Origin: CAZXWN01 sp964644695 [NCBI: uncultured bacterium]
Lineage (GTDB): Bacteria > UBP4 > UBA4092
Direction of reading: 5' to 3'
Length of the DNA stretch: 64,000 nucleotides
NCBI GenBank assembly: GCA_964644695.1
Contig: CAZXWN010000002.1
Coordinates: 99,634-163,633, forward strand
A model generated the notes under the pieces. That model saw nothing but the letters and a program-made list of their open reading frames with translations, searched no databases and was not told where the DNA came from. The position numbers and the translations under genes are program-made. Shown here in pieces: positions 17,951-27,721 of the stretch (positions within the stretch are counted from its first letter, which is position 1; each line of letters starts with the position of its first letter).

Positions 17951-18892
17951 ATGACTCGGATAAAAATGTGGGTTTCTTCTATCACCTTATTGTTACTGAT
18001 GGGGGTTAGTTACGGCGGTAGTAGTGTAAATATAAGCCGGGATGCCTTAGGCTTTGCGGAAGTGAATATTGATCAATTCGACCCGGGTATTCGCTGGATG
18101 TATAATGCCTGGCAGAATGCAAAACGAAAAAATTCTCTAAAAACCATTGCAGGTCAATATGGTACTCATGAGGCTATCGTTGGCATATATCCTTCCTCAG
18201 GAGTGATGGAGTTCCCATATGTCATTGTTTCCCGCATTCAACCTGGCGTTCATCCCTCAAATTTAGAGAAGATTATGGCCACTGATATTAAAGGCCGATA
18301 TTCACCTCAGACCTACAACAATATATCCATGAGTGTAGGCAGTAAACCTGATGGTCGGAAATTTGCTTTTTACCAAAACGGTGCGTCGATCGTTATAGGA
18401 ACTGATTTGAATGCCCTGAAAAAGACAATTGATGTGAGCAATGGAAGTATTGCATCAATCAAATCTGATCCGGATTGGGCAGACTTAACTAATCGGCTAT
18501 CGGGTAATCGTGATATGGAGTTTTTCTTCACAAATAATAGTGGGCAATTTGCCAGTGCCTTGTCCAGGCAAGAACGGAAATGGAAGATGAGCCTGCTGTT
18601 GTCCTCTCGGAGTATTCAGGCTATCTCGGGGGGGATGAACTTTGTGGATGGGGACCGTATGACTGGGGTGCTTGTATTTAAAGCAAAAAGTCCAGCAGCT
18701 ATCCGCGATATTCAGGATGATGCTAATTTCCTGGGAGAAGCTATTCGGCGGAAATTCTCAAAACAGAAAATTACCTACAAACGACAGGTTACGGTTCAGG
18801 GGAATTATGTGACGTTGTCATATGAAATGTCTGGAATGAAACCCTTGTTTAATGAACTGTTCAGAGACGGAATGTCTTCCCTTTTACGATAA
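17951..18892 (+). CDS. Exported protein of unknown function, pair of the preceding gene
   Basis: A 313-residue protein with a signal peptide (residues about 1-21, ending near SYGGSS). An in-frame start at 17918 would overlap the previous gene, but an AGAGGAGG site lies about 11 bases before the ATG at 17951, which is therefore chosen. The layout resembles the preceding protein (see there). It has no recognisable catalytic motif. The two genes form an operon closed by the terminator at 18915. Confidence 0.6.
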   Translation: MTRIKMWVSSITLLLLMGVSYGGSSVNISRDALGFAEVNIDQFDPGIRWMYNAWQNAKRKNSLKTIAGQYGTHEAIVGIYPSSGVMEFPYVIVSRIQPGVHPSNLEKIMATDIKGRYSPQTYNNISMSVGSKPDGRKFAFYQNGASIVIGTDLNALKKTIDVSNGSIASIKSDPDWADLTNRLSGNRDMEFFFTNNSGQFASALSRQERKWKMSLLLSSRSIQAISGGMNFVDGDRMTGVLVFKAKSPAAIRDIQDDANFLGEAIRRKFSKQKITYKRQVTVQGNYVTLSYEMSGMKPLFNELFRDGMSSLLR

Positions 18893-18914
18893 ACTCTTTT
18901 AACAGATATAAATC

Positions 18915-18953
18915 CATCCCAGAGTATGTGTGGTCACTCTGGGATGTTTTTTA
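18915..18953 (+). terminator. Rho-independent terminator
   Basis: Stem CATCCCAGAGT (18915-18925) with ACTCTGGGATG (18936-18946), then T6. It closes the two-gene operon 16963-18892. Confidence 0.85.
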
Positions 18954-19027
18954 TTTAGGTAAATACTCGCGACTGGAAATTAAGAGATTCTTATCATTAT
19001 TTCTTCTGAATTTTGTTTATGGACTAA

Positions 19028-19074
19028 ACGAATTATTCACGGAGCAACTCGGACCAGGTCCGTGGATGGTTCGT
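19028..19074. repeat. Dispersed hairpin repeat, copy B
   Basis: 16-base arms (19028-19043 and 19059-19074) around a 15-base spacer. The arms differ from perfect complementarity at three positions, and all three are T opposite G, so they still pair as G-U in RNA. Same architecture as copy A. Confidence 0.75.
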
Positions 19075-19162
19075 GTATAAATTTTTATTGACTATGAGTA
19101 TTTATTTCATTAATATAAGCCAAGAATTAAAATAACAAAATTTCAAAAGCGAGGGTAAAAGA

Positions 19163-19753
19163 ATGGCAAAGCGCGTCTATTTGTATTTCCTGTGTTCTGT
19201 TTTGTTTGTGTCAATCCTGAGTGTTGGATTTGCTCAGAAGTCGAAAGATGAAGGGGTTGTTACGGATAAGAAAGTCAAAGAGGAAAAGCCTTTCCATGAA
19301 CAAAAGGGTCCCGAAGATAAGCCCTTCTTGAAAGAAGATCGAAAAGGTGAGAAAGATAGATATCAGATAGTCTCCAACCTTATTGTTAGAAGTGGCAGCA
19401 GGAACACCGTTGTTGCTAATGATATGGGTCAAAATGACAGGTTAATTTTGTCCAGTATTAAGGTGATGCCTCTTTTGAAGAATAAACGGGATTTTAAGAA
19501 TAAAGACAAATATCAGATTGAAACTAAATGGAAACTTGTAAATAAGAGAACCGGTGATACTAAGCAAATGCCGGTGATTATTGCCTTGGAAGGTGAGAAG
19601 GCGGAAGTTTCGTCCGACTCTAATCACGAACGTTTTACTTTGGAAGTCAAGGCAGATGTATTAAAACAGAATAAAGACAATCGAAATATCCCTGTCCGGC
19701 TGCATGTGAAGGCGGAACGAGATTTGAAGCTGGAGCCTTTTAAAAAGAAATAA
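19163..19753 (+). CDS. Small exported protein, lysine-rich, unknown function
   Basis: A 196-residue protein with a signal peptide (residues about 1-24, cut near GFAQ). Residues 25-70 are highly charged and look disordered. The remainder (from about 75) is predicted beta-rich, without cysteines or catalytic motifs. I do not recognise it. A GAGGGTAAAAGA site precedes the ATG. It stands alone between the repeat copy B region and the terminator at 19767. Confidence 0.6.
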   Translation: MAKRVYLYFLCSVLFVSILSVGFAQKSKDEGVVTDKKVKEEKPFHEQKGPEDKPFLKEDRKGEKDRYQIVSNLIVRSGSRNTVVANDMGQNDRLILSSIKVMPLLKNKRDFKNKDKYQIETKWKLVNKRTGDTKQMPVIIALEGEKAEVSSDSNHERFTLEVKADVLKQNKDNRNIPVRLHVKAERDLKLEPFKKK

Positions 19754-19766
19754 ACTATATGAAAAC

Positions 19767-19805
19767 AAAAAACCTGTCGGATAGTTTGTCCGACAGGTTT
19801 TTTGT
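19767..19805. terminator. Bidirectional rho-independent terminator
   Basis: Perfect stem AAAAAACCTGTCGG with CCGACAGGTTTTTT around a 10-base loop, serving the convergent genes on either side. Confidence 0.9.
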
Positions 19806-19816
19806 TTTGTTGTTAA

Positions 19817-20317
19817 TCAGGGTTTAGGTACTGTTTCCGGGACCTTTTTATCCATGCCTTTAATTGTGTAAGGTAATCTTTTTCCGTTGCCTGAAAGGTC
19901 AATTTCCTCCAGTTGGTAATAATACTGGATAAATTTAAAAACTCCTTCATCAACAAATCGGTATTCGTGGGGATCACTGGTGGTTCCATGCCCAGGGACC
20001 GGGGATGGAGTTATCTTCGTCCAAGGACCTGTTGGAGATGTACTGCGGTATAAGTCAAAACCGTAGTTGTCCTGTTCAGACTCAGTCTTCCATTTTAATG
20101 TGATTTTCCCTGGAAGGGTCGTATCTCCAGCGAATATCGCAATATTTGTTGTCTCCTGTGATAACGGCGGTGTACCAGATTTCTCAGGGGTTACCGTCTG
20201 CGTCGGTAACGGTTTATTAATCAAAGGTTCTTTTGTCTGAGTTGTTTTACATCCTGTTGTAAAAAACAAACTACTCATTATTACCAGGATAGCCAGACTA
20301 CGGATAATAGGTTTCAT
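19817..20317 (-). CDS. Lipoprotein with a fibronectin type III-like domain
   Basis: A 166-residue lipoprotein. The lipobox FTTGC puts the lipidated Cys at residue 23. After a Pro/Thr-rich linker, residues about 55-155 look like one FN3-type sandwich (KITLKWKTESEQDNYGFDLYRS, then YYYQLEEIDLSGNG), a form common in Por-secretion and cell-surface proteins. No enzymatic motif. The gene is closely followed upstream by the cysteine-rich protein gene (17-base gap), so the two are probably co-transcribed. Confidence 0.65.
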   Translation of the reverse strand: MKPIIRSLAILVIMSSLFFTTGCKTTQTKEPLINKPLPTQTVTPEKSGTPPLSQETTNIAIFAGDTTLPGKITLKWKTESEQDNYGFDLYRSTSPTGPWTKITPSPVPGHGTTSDPHEYRFVDEGVFKFIQYYYQLEEIDLSGNGKRLPYTIKGMDKKVPETVPKP

Positions 20318-20334
20318 TTAAGTCCCTGTATTTG

Positions 20335-20733
20335 TTATTTTTTCTGCATAGGGCAGGATTTGCTTTTAACTGCTTTTTTCTTTGCAGTCATTTTACAGGG
20401 TTTATCAGAATTACTGCAACACGATTTTTTCTCACAATTTTCTTTTTTGATACAAGTGTTGCATTTTTCACAACCACTACCTTTGACGCACTTGCCATCT
20501 TTGCTACATTTTGCTGCATCGGGGCATTTGCATTTTTCTTTACAACCGTCCATTTTAGGGCAAGTCGCACTGGTATCCACAGCTTTTGTGTCAGGTGCAA
20601 CCATTTTGCAGACACCACCTTCACAATTCACATTGGAAGGTTTTTCTGTCACGCCTTTATCTGCTGCAATCGAAAAACTCACTGTCAGGCAAAGAACCAA
20701 TGCCCACATTAAACTTTGAAACGATAGTTTCAC
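20335..20733 (-). CDS. Exported cysteine-rich (metallothionein-like) protein
   Basis: A 132-residue protein with a signal peptide (residues 1-23, cut near SIAA). The mature 109 residues hold 16 cysteines, mostly as C-x2-C, C-x3-C and C-x5-C, with many lysines, and the C-terminus is Lys-rich. The spacing resembles metal-binding cysteine-rich proteins rather than a known disulfide domain, so a periplasmic metal-binding role is plausible but unproven. The start is GTG, fixed by a strong AAAGGAGGTG site. The long open frames opposite it on the plus strand (20332-20719) are judged shadows. Confidence 0.65.
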   Translation of the reverse strand: MKLSFQSLMWALVLCLTVSFSIAADKGVTEKPSNVNCEGGVCKMVAPDTKAVDTSATCPKMDGCKEKCKCPDAAKCSKDGKCVKGSGCEKCNTCIKKENCEKKSCCSNSDKPCKMTAKKKAVKSKSCPMQKK

Positions 20734-20909
20734 TATTTACACCTCCTTTGTGGTGATTACTTAGTTCCTAATCTACACTAAATTAGTCAAAAATAAAACT
20801 ATCGTATCATTAAGTTAACCATTATAACTATCCATGCTCCTGGTTTGGATATAACATGAGTTAAAATGGCACATTAAGTATTGTTGAGAAGAACTTGGAG
20901 GAATTATTA

Positions 20910-21755
20910 GTGAAAACAGTTTTAGGGATGTTAAGTCTTATTTTGTCAGGGGTTATGCTGGTGGGTTGTTGCTGTTTACCTCTCCCATATGTTGACACAC
21001 AGGGTTCCTCGGTTGAAGAACCTATCCATGTGGCCGTTTATTCTGATCAGGGAACCATGAAGCGTTGTGTCGATCAGAGTGTGAAAGCTATCAACGACAC
21101 TCCAGGGATGGATGTTCGAAAAATTAGTTCCAGTGACATTCAAAAAGGGGATTTGAAATACTATGATGTTCTGTTGTTGCCGGGAGGAAGTGCCAATGAT
21201 GAAGGTAAATCCCTGGGACCCAAAGGCAGGGCAGCTGTTACACAATTTGTGAAAAATGGAAAAGGTATCATTGGTACCTGTGCCGGGGCCTACTTACTGT
21301 CTAAGGGATGGAATGAAACGACCCGTGATATTGAACTGGTCAATGCGGAAGTAAATGATTTGGACCATTGGGCGAGAGGTGTCCAAACTGTTGAATGTCA
21401 GGTCAATAACTCACTTCAAAGTAAATCGGGTACAACCTTTAAAATCTATTTTGAAAATGGGCCTCCTTTAATTCCTGCCAACGATCCCAAGATGCCTAAA
21501 TATGTATCGTTAGCAACTTATATCACTGATTTACATGCAAAAGAGGCCCCAGCAGGTAAAATGGGTGGAGCTGATGCCATTGTCGCTGCCCGGTTTGGTA
21601 AAGGTAATGTCCTGTTGTTTTCTCCGCATCCCGAACTGACTCCAGGTTTGGAACCTCTTTTGATAAATGGAATACGATGGGCTTCCAAGCCGGCATCAAA
21701 GACAGGACCTATCCATTGGGAAACAGTTTTTGGTCCTTACATTCAATTGAATTAA
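20910..21755 (+). CDS. Lipoprotein with BPL_N / glutamine-amidotransferase-like domain
   Basis: A 281-residue protein. GTG at 20910 is chosen because GGAGG lies 8 bases upstream; the earlier in-frame TTG (20895) would sit over that site. A lipobox VGC puts the lipidated cysteine at residue 20, followed by two more cysteines. The rest (about 38-265) matches the class I glutamine-amidotransferase-like fold used by the N-terminal domain of biotin-protein ligases: YYDVLLLPGGSA, then GTCAGAYLLSKGW with the nucleophile-elbow Cys124, and a final LFSPHPELTPG. The reaction is unknown. It is odd that the fold is exported. Confidence 0.7.
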   Translation: MKTVLGMLSLILSGVMLVGCCCLPLPYVDTQGSSVEEPIHVAVYSDQGTMKRCVDQSVKAINDTPGMDVRKISSSDIQKGDLKYYDVLLLPGGSANDEGKSLGPKGRAAVTQFVKNGKGIIGTCAGAYLLSKGWNETTRDIELVNAEVNDLDHWARGVQTVECQVNNSLQSKSGTTFKIYFENGPPLIPANDPKMPKYVSLATYITDLHAKEAPAGKMGGADAIVAARFGKGNVLLFSPHPELTPGLEPLLINGIRWASKPASKTGPIHWETVFGPYIQLN

Positions 21756-21859
21756 TAGCGTCTTGATTTGCTTAAAGCCGATAATTTGGCTAAAATTTAT
21801 AATTGTCTTCAGATATTCTAATATGTACGAAACAAATCTATAAAGGAGCAATACCTATC

Positions 21860-22810
21860 ATGATTGTTACGACTAAAGATTTATTCAAACATGCCTATGG
21901 CAAGTATGCTCTCGGTGCTTATAACATCAATAACGCCGAGCAGACCATGGGTCTTTTCCAGGGAAATATGGATTCCAAGGCTCCATTTATTATCCAAATT
22001 TCCAGTGGTGCCCGTAAATATACCAACAAGCTGATGCTTGAAGGTATGATTCGTGCCGCCGATCAGATTTTCCCGGATGCTGTTTTTGCGGTGCATCTTG
22101 ATCATGGTGATGAACAGACCTGCTACGATTGTATCAATTCAGGTTTCTATTCCTCTGTCATGATTGATGCCTCTCATGAACCTTTTGAAGAAAACATTGC
22201 CATCACCAAACGCGTTGTTGATGCAGCCCATGCCAAAGGCATTTCCGTTGAAGCCGAATTGGGTAAACTGGGTGGCGTTGAAGAACATGTTAAAGTTGAT
22301 GAAGCTGATGCTAAACTGACAAATCCAAAAGAAGCTGTTGAATTCATCGAACGCACTGGCTGCGATTCTCTGGCCTGTGCAATCGGTACCAGCCACGGTG
22401 CTTTCAAATTTGCCGGTTCCCAGGGTCTCCACTTTGAAGTTGTTGAAGCCATTCAGAAACTTTGCCCCGGCTTCCCACTCGTTCTTCATGGTTCCTCCTC
22501 CGTCCCACAGGATGAAGTTGAACGTATTAATGCCGCTGGTGGTGCTCTCAAAGGTGCTAAAGGCGTCGATCCCAAACAGTATTTCCCGGCTGCCCTTAAA
22601 GGCGTGACCAAAATCAATATCGATACCGATGGTCGTTTGGTCTGGACCCGTGTTCACCGTGAATTCTTCCGCGATCAACCCGATAAGTTTGATTTCCGTC
22701 CTGTCGGTAAAATCTTCATGGCAGAATATGCCAAGTTCATCGCCAGCCGTAATGAACTTCTCGGTTCCGCCGGTCAACTCGACAGCGTTCGCGAATTCCT
22801 CACCAAATAA
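21860..22810 (+). CDS. fba: Class II fructose-bisphosphate aldolase
   Basis: A 316-residue zinc-dependent aldolase that splits fructose 1,6-bisphosphate into glyceraldehyde 3-phosphate and dihydroxyacetone phosphate. Motifs present are FAVHLDHGDE (zinc His and the following catalytic Asp), EAELGKLGG, TSHGAFKF, LHGSSSVP (zinc His) and NIDTDGRL. ATG 21860 has an AAAGGAGC site 11 bases upstream, so an earlier in-frame start at 21803 is rejected. The even use of GCC, GGT, CGT and ATC codons suggests high expression. Followed by a strong terminator. Confidence 0.93.
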   Translation: MIVTTKDLFKHAYGKYALGAYNINNAEQTMGLFQGNMDSKAPFIIQISSGARKYTNKLMLEGMIRAADQIFPDAVFAVHLDHGDEQTCYDCINSGFYSSVMIDASHEPFEENIAITKRVVDAAHAKGISVEAELGKLGGVEEHVKVDEADAKLTNPKEAVEFIERTGCDSLACAIGTSHGAFKFAGSQGLHFEVVEAIQKLCPGFPLVLHGSSSVPQDEVERINAAGGALKGAKGVDPKQYFPAALKGVTKINIDTDGRLVWTRVHREFFRDQPDKFDFRPVGKIFMAEYAKFIASRNELLGSAGQLDSVREFLTK

Positions 22811-22831
22811 TTACTTACTGATTCGCAAAAT

Positions 22832-22869
22832 AAAAAAGCCTGCCCTGAATCAGGGCAGGCTTTCTTTTT
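22832..22869. terminator. Bidirectional rho-independent terminator
   Basis: Stem AAAAGCCTGCCCTG / CAGGGCAGGCTTT with T-rich tails on both strands, between the aldolase and the convergent uvrA. Confidence 0.9.
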
Positions 22870-22881
22870 GACAAGATTTTA

Positions 22882-25734
22882 TTATTCTATGGATAAAACC
22901 TTTTTCAAGAAATGACCCGTATATGAATGCTTGTTTTGGGCAACCTTTTCGGGTGTGCCCTCGGCGACGATGGTTCCACCTTCATCTCCACCTTCAGGTC
23001 CCATATCAATGATATAATCTGCCGTTTTGATGACATCCAGATTATGTTCAATTACTAATACTGTATTCCCTGAATCAACAAGGCGATTTAATACTTCTAA
23101 GAGCCGCTTTACATCATCAAAGTGTAATCCAGTGGTAGGTTCATCCAGCAGATATAAAGTGCGACCGGTCGAACGACGGGATAACTCTGTGGCAAGTTTT
23201 ACCCTCTGTGCTTCCCCTCCAGAGAGTGTCGTGGCACTTTGTCCCAGCTCAATATAACCTAACCCCACATCTACCAGAGTATCCATATAACGTTTAATTG
23301 TCGGAATGTTTTGGAAGAAGTCTTGAGCCTCTTCGACAGTCATCCGTAATACTTCATAAATGCTCTTGCCTTTATATTTGATTTCAAGTGTTTCTTTATT
23401 GAACCGTTGACCCTTACAGACCTCACAATTAACATAAACATCTGGAAGGAAGTGCATTTCTATTTTGATGGTTCCATCTCCCTGACAATTCTCACAACGT
23501 CCACCTTTCACGTTAAAGGAGAACCTGCCAGGTTTATATCCGCGGGCTCTGGCTTCTGGAACCGAAGTAAATAGATCTCGAATATCAGTAAATACACCCG
23601 TATAGGTAGCTGGATTTGAACGAGGTGTCCGTCCGATGGGTTCCTGGCTGATATCGATTACTTTATCGATATGTTCCAGTCCAAGGATTTTATCGTGATG
23701 CCCGGCTTGTGCCCTTGCATTGTAGAAATATTTGGATAACTGCTTAAATAATATCTCATTAATGAGGGTTGATTTCCCCGATCCAGAAACACCGGTGATG
23801 GCAACGAATTTACCCAGTGGGATTTTTGCCGTTACATTTTTCAGGTTGTTTTCTCTGGCGCCGATAATCTCCAGGAACTTACGATTTCCAGTTCGCCGTT
23901 TCTCAGGAACATCAATCTTTAATTTACCAGAGAGGTACTTCCCTGTAATGGAATTTGGATCTGCCATAACTGCTGATGGAGTGCCTTGTGAAACCAGGTA
24001 TCCGCCATGCTTACCTGCTCCCGGTCCCATATCTATCAACCAATCAGCTTCTCGCATAGTATCTTCATCATGTTCAACAACTAAAACCGAATTTCCAATA
24101 TCTCTTAAAGTGCAAAGAGTATCTAATAATCGATGGTTATCCCTCTGATGTAATCCAATACTGGGTTCATCCAGGATGTAGAGTACACCTACTAGTTGAG
24201 ACCCAATCTGAGTTGCTAAACGAATTCTCTGGCTTTCACCTCCAGAGAGTGTGGCAGCAGCTCGATTCACTGATAAATACTCTAATCCTACATTGACTAG
24301 AAATCCCAAGCGGTTTCGAATTTCTTTTAATATCCGTTGGGCTATGATTTCTTCTTTTTTTGACAGTTCAAGGCTATTAAAGAAATGGAAGGCCTGTTTT
24401 ACACTCATTTCTGTAACTTGATGGATATTTTTCCCACTAACAGTTACAGCCAATGTCTCCGGTTTTAATCGGCTGCCCTTACATTCTGGGCAGGGTAATT
24501 CTCGCATATAGGAATATATTTCATTGCGGACATAATCAGCATTGGTTTCCGCAAAGCGGCGTTGTAGATGGGGAATGACACCTTCAAAGTTATCTTTCCA
24601 GTATTGTTTACCACGAACGGCTATATCTTTCTCATCCTCTTTGCCATAGAGGATTATTTGATGTTGTTTAGGAGTGAGAAGTCTCCAAGGTCTATTCATG
24701 TCAATATCAAACTGGGTGCATATCTGTTCCAGAATCCGGTAGTAATATCCACCCAATCCCGTAGCTCCAGAAGAATAATAACCGGCAATGCGATACCATG
24801 GGACAATAGCACCTTCACTAATGGATTTGTCTTGGTCAGGTACTATCAAATCAGGGTCAAGCTTAGTACTGGTGCCTAATCCATGACAGGCAGGACAGGC
24901 GCCATGGGGACTGTTGAATGAAAAATTCCTTGGAGCCATTTCTTCAAAGGAAATCCCACAATCCGGGCACGCAAAGTTTTCTGAATAGACAATCTCTTTC
25001 TTTTCGTCGGGGAAATTAATATAAACTAAGCCTTGTCCAAGTTTTAATGCTGTCTCAATTGAATCGGCCAGTCTCTGACGGATGTCTTCACGTGCGACCA
25101 ACCGGTCCACCACTACATCAATATTATGTTTCTTGTATTTTTCAAGTTTTACGGAATTTAGAGATTCATTGATATCGACAATAACGCCATTGATGCGGGC
25201 GCGGACAAATCCTTGTTGCTGAATATTTTCCAGTAATTTCTTGTATTCACCCTTTCGGCTCCGAATTAGAGGGGATATAACGATGAATTTTGTATTTTCT
25301 TTCAGCATCATCAGCTGGTCGATTATTTGTGATGCTGATTGGTGTTGGATTTCATTGCCGCAGGAAGGGCAGTGAGGATGGCCTATTCGGGCAAATAGTA
25401 GACGCAGATAATCATATATCTCAGTAACGGTTCCCACGGTAGATCGTGGGTTTTTACTGACTGATTTTTGCTCAATAGAGATGGCTGGTGATAATCCCTC
25501 GATAAATTCCACATCGGGTTTATCCATTTGCTCCAGGAATTGTCGTGCATAAGCGGATAAAGACTCGACATATCGTCTTTGTCCCTCAGCGTATATGGTG
25601 TCAAAAGCCAATGAGGATTTGCCTGAGCCTGATAGACCCGTAATGACTACCAGTTTATCTCTCGGAATACTTATATCAATATTCTTTAAATTGTGCTCTT
25701 TGGCACCTTTTATGACTATTTCATTTATTGGCAT
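22882..25734 (-). CDS. uvrA: Excinuclease ABC subunit A
   Basis: A 950-residue nucleotide excision repair ATPase that scans DNA with UvrB. Both ABC modules are complete: Walker [10 protein letters not shown] near residue 34 and GVSGSGKST near 640, signatures LSGGES and LSGGEA, and Walker [10 protein letters not shown] and LLDEPTTGL. Zinc modules are seen at CPSCGNE, CPDC...CPAC and CENCQGDGT...CEVC. The length equals that of typical UvrA. It stands alone; no uvrB is in the window. Confidence 0.97.
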   Translation of the reverse strand: MPINEIVIKGAKEHNLKNIDISIPRDKLVVITGLSGSGKSSLAFDTIYAEGQRRYVESLSAYARQFLEQMDKPDVEFIEGLSPAISIEQKSVSKNPRSTVGTVTEIYDYLRLLFARIGHPHCPSCGNEIQHQSASQIIDQLMMLKENTKFIVISPLIRSRKGEYKKLLENIQQQGFVRARINGVIVDINESLNSVKLEKYKKHNIDVVVDRLVAREDIRQRLADSIETALKLGQGLVYINFPDEKKEIVYSENFACPDCGISFEEMAPRNFSFNSPHGACPACHGLGTSTKLDPDLIVPDQDKSISEGAIVPWYRIAGYYSSGATGLGGYYYRILEQICTQFDIDMNRPWRLLTPKQHQIILYGKEDEKDIAVRGKQYWKDNFEGVIPHLQRRFAETNADYVRNEIYSYMRELPCPECKGSRLKPETLAVTVSGKNIHQVTEMSVKQAFHFFNSLELSKKEEIIAQRILKEIRNRLGFLVNVGLEYLSVNRAAATLSGGESQRIRLATQIGSQLVGVLYILDEPSIGLHQRDNHRLLDTLCTLRDIGNSVLVVEHDEDTMREADWLIDMGPGAGKHGGYLVSQGTPSAVMADPNSITGKYLSGKLKIDVPEKRRTGNRKFLEIIGARENNLKNVTAKIPLGKFVAITGVSGSGKSTLINEILFKQLSKYFYNARAQAGHHDKILGLEHIDKVIDISQEPIGRTPRSNPATYTGVFTDIRDLFTSVPEARARGYKPGRFSFNVKGGRCENCQGDGTIKIEMHFLPDVYVNCEVCKGQRFNKETLEIKYKGKSIYEVLRMTVEEAQDFFQNIPTIKRYMDTLVDVGLGYIELGQSATTLSGGEAQRVKLATELSRRSTGRTLYLLDEPTTGLHFDDVKRLLEVLNRLVDSGNTVLVIEHNLDVIKTADYIIDMGPEGGDEGGTIVAEGTPEKVAQNKHSYTGHFLKKVLSIE

Positions 25735-25821
25735 AATAGATTTCTTTTTATGAGAATTTCAGGAGAAGTATAGTTATCTGAAAAAAGGTAATCTTCTATT
25801 ATACCCCACTTAAATGGCCTA

Positions 25822-25857
25822 ATAAAGAACCGCAGGCCATCTAGAGATGACCTGCGG
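25822..25857 (-). terminator. Rho-independent terminator (minus strand)
   Basis: CCGCAGG (25830) pairs with CCTGCGG (25851-25857), with an inner stem of four more pairs. On the minus strand it is followed by TTCTTTATT. It ends the small membrane protein gene. Confidence 0.7.
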
Positions 25858-25881
25858 AGAAGTCTTTCTATTAAAGTATGT

Positions 25882-26250
25882 TTATATGTTTCTTACGGTT
25901 GGATGATCTTCGTATTTGTGTATTTTCTTCAACAGCTCATCTCTGTGCTCATATTCCATGACCCGTTGATGAGCATTATACTCACCAACACATTTTGCGG
26001 CACCTAAAGCACAGCCATATATGTACAACAGATATGCGGCGCTAAACGCCCAGAATGCTAACTGGTAAGATTCATATCGATCCAGGATAAAAGAGAAAAA
26101 CGTAGTCCACCAAATAAAGGATATACACATTATAACCACTCCTTTAATGGTTTCTCCCGCGTAAATATGACCAGAGCCGGGTAATACACAACTGAGTATT
26201 CTTGCTAAAAGAAAGGACTTGCGTGGTAAACGAATATTAGTATTTTCCAT
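25882..26250 (-). CDS. Small membrane protein with PGSGHIYAG motif
   Basis: A 122-residue protein with three hydrophobic segments. The first contains PGSGHIYAGE, matching the PGxGxxYxG motif of the two membrane proteins at 28.5-29.6 kb, so the three are likely paralogues, related to TM2-like small membrane proteins. Function unknown. The ATG at 26250 follows GAGGGAG by 6 bases; a TTG at 26265 that would extend it lies on the ribosome site and is rejected. The 292-base gap upstream (26251-26542) shows no gene. Confidence 0.65.
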   Translation of the reverse strand: MENTNIRLPRKSFLLARILSCVLPGSGHIYAGETIKGVVIMCISFIWWTTFFSFILDRYESYQLAFWAFSAAYLLYIYGCALGAAKCVGEYNAHQRVMEYEHRDELLKKIHKYEDHPTVRNI

Positions 26251-26542
26251 AGTATTCTCCCTCAATCTAGTTTATTGGTATTTGATAGTAAACAATTAAG
26301 TCATAACAATTCCTTTTCTTCTTGACGATTTGTCTCACTCTAATTGTATTATATGTGAAATTATCTCAATAACAAGAATAGTTTGTGTTAAATCTGTTAA
26401 TTGTATGTTAATCAAATAGATAGGAATTGTGCGAAACGATGAGTGGGCGTCTTTGTTTGCATCGAAGATGTGTCGATGATAGAATCTCAACGCTTAATGA
26501 CAGTTCTGTGAAACTAAAAATCCTGTCCTATCCAAACCTAAT

Positions 26543-27670
26543 ATGACTCCAAATATTGTAAATAATTCATTCATAACATTTCGAAATGCTGTGTCTGACG
26601 ATGACCTGGCAATTTGTGAATTACTTAAACGTAACGATATGCCCGGTGCAATTTCTCTTTCGATGGGGTTTGATCCCAGTTATTTTGCAGGAATCAGTGT
26701 TTTAGGGTACAAAAACCGAGTAGCCGTTGCTGATTCTAATGTTGGTTTGGTTGGATTAGGTTCAATCACTTCAAAGAAATTATATGTAAATGGAATGCCT
26801 CAAGATATTGGATATGCATGCAATGTTCGGATTGACCCACGTATCAGAAATATAAAAACCATGAAACACTTGATGCAGTCGGGTTGGAATTGGAGTAATG
26901 AAAATCCAATGGGTCCAATCTATCTCGGTAGTATTTTAAAAGATAACAAAAAGGCTTTTAGTTTATTAACTTCCAGCCGCTTTGGGATTCCTCCGGCAAA
27001 AAAGCTGTTTGATTATGAAGTCTTATTAACTCCTCTATGGAATCGGTCGGCTCCCCCAATACCTAAAGAAATAGTAATTCGGCGTGGCGATGAAGTGAAT
27101 GTAAAAGATTTGGTTATATTCTTGAATGAATATGGACAAACTCGCCAATTTTATCCTGTTTATACCCAGGACGATTTGCTAAATCCATGCGGATTACTTC
27201 GGGGATTATCTTTATCTGATTTTCTTATAGCGACAAAGGGTGACCAGATAATAGGTTCAATAGCTTTGTGGGATCAGACACCTTTTAGGCAGTATGTGGT
27301 GACAGATTATAACAAATGGCTTGGGTTAGGAGTTTCTGTGTTACAACCCATCGCAAAAATGATGGGTATTCCATTACCCGGAAGAGGTGATACCCTGAAG
27401 TGTATTACTGCAGCTTGTATCGCCGTAAAATCAGGTTTTGGGGGGATATTTGAAACATTATGGGCTCAGGCTCTCCACAATTTAGGCGGAAAGGGCTATA
27501 CTTTTATTATAATTGGATTTTCTGAATCAGATCCTTGGTTGGAAATTGCCCGCCAATATAAGCATTACCGACATGTCAGCTATATCGTCAGTTGGGATTT
27601 CAGACATAATGTCTACGGAGAATATCGCCTGGACCAAAAACTTCCTTATTTGGAATTGGGAAGTTTGTGA
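26543..27670 (+). CDS. GNAT-fold acyltransferase-like protein, 375 residues
   Basis: A large protein that looks like two GNAT-type halves. The first half (about 12-170) has SITSKKLYVNGMPQDIGYACNVRIDPRIRN, in which the last part resembles the beta-4/loop preceding the acetyl-CoA site of GNATs. The second half (about 180-375) has FLIATKGDQIIGSIALWDQ and ends FIIIGFSESDPWLEIARQYKHY. Substrate unknown. No Shine-Dalgarno is visible before the ATG. It is followed by another GNAT-like gene after 51 bases. Family assignment is by overall pattern and only moderately sure. Confidence 0.6.
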   Translation: MTPNIVNNSFITFRNAVSDDDLAICELLKRNDMPGAISLSMGFDPSYFAGISVLGYKNRVAVADSNVGLVGLGSITSKKLYVNGMPQDIGYACNVRIDPRIRNIKTMKHLMQSGWNWSNENPMGPIYLGSILKDNKKAFSLLTSSRFGIPPAKKLFDYEVLLTPLWNRSAPPIPKEIVIRRGDEVNVKDLVIFLNEYGQTRQFYPVYTQDDLLNPCGLLRGLSLSDFLIATKGDQIIGSIALWDQTPFRQYVVTDYNKWLGLGVSVLQPIAKMMGIPLPGRGDTLKCITAACIAVKSGFGGIFETLWAQALHNLGGKGYTFIIIGFSESDPWLEIARQYKHYRHVSYIVSWDFRHNVYGEYRLDQKLPYLELGSL

Positions 27671-27721
27671 CATGGACGATTACATGTTACATTTGTATAT
27701 ACTATCAGGAGTTAAGTGACT

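Noticed and set aside
20332-20719. Open reading frames opposite the cysteine-rich gene on the plus strand
   Set aside because: The minus-strand gene has a signal peptide, a perfect ribosome site and regular cysteines; the opposite frames are explained as its mirror (Phe/Leu-rich).
22139-22777. 212-residue minus-strand open frame inside the aldolase gene
   Set aside because: It is the antisense of a strongly conserved aldolase with biased codons, which commonly leaves the opposite frame open; no ribosome site or known motif.
26460-26480. Small hairpin CATCGA...TCGATG in the gap before the GNAT-like gene
   Set aside because: Only six base pairs, no T-run and no second copy; likely chance.
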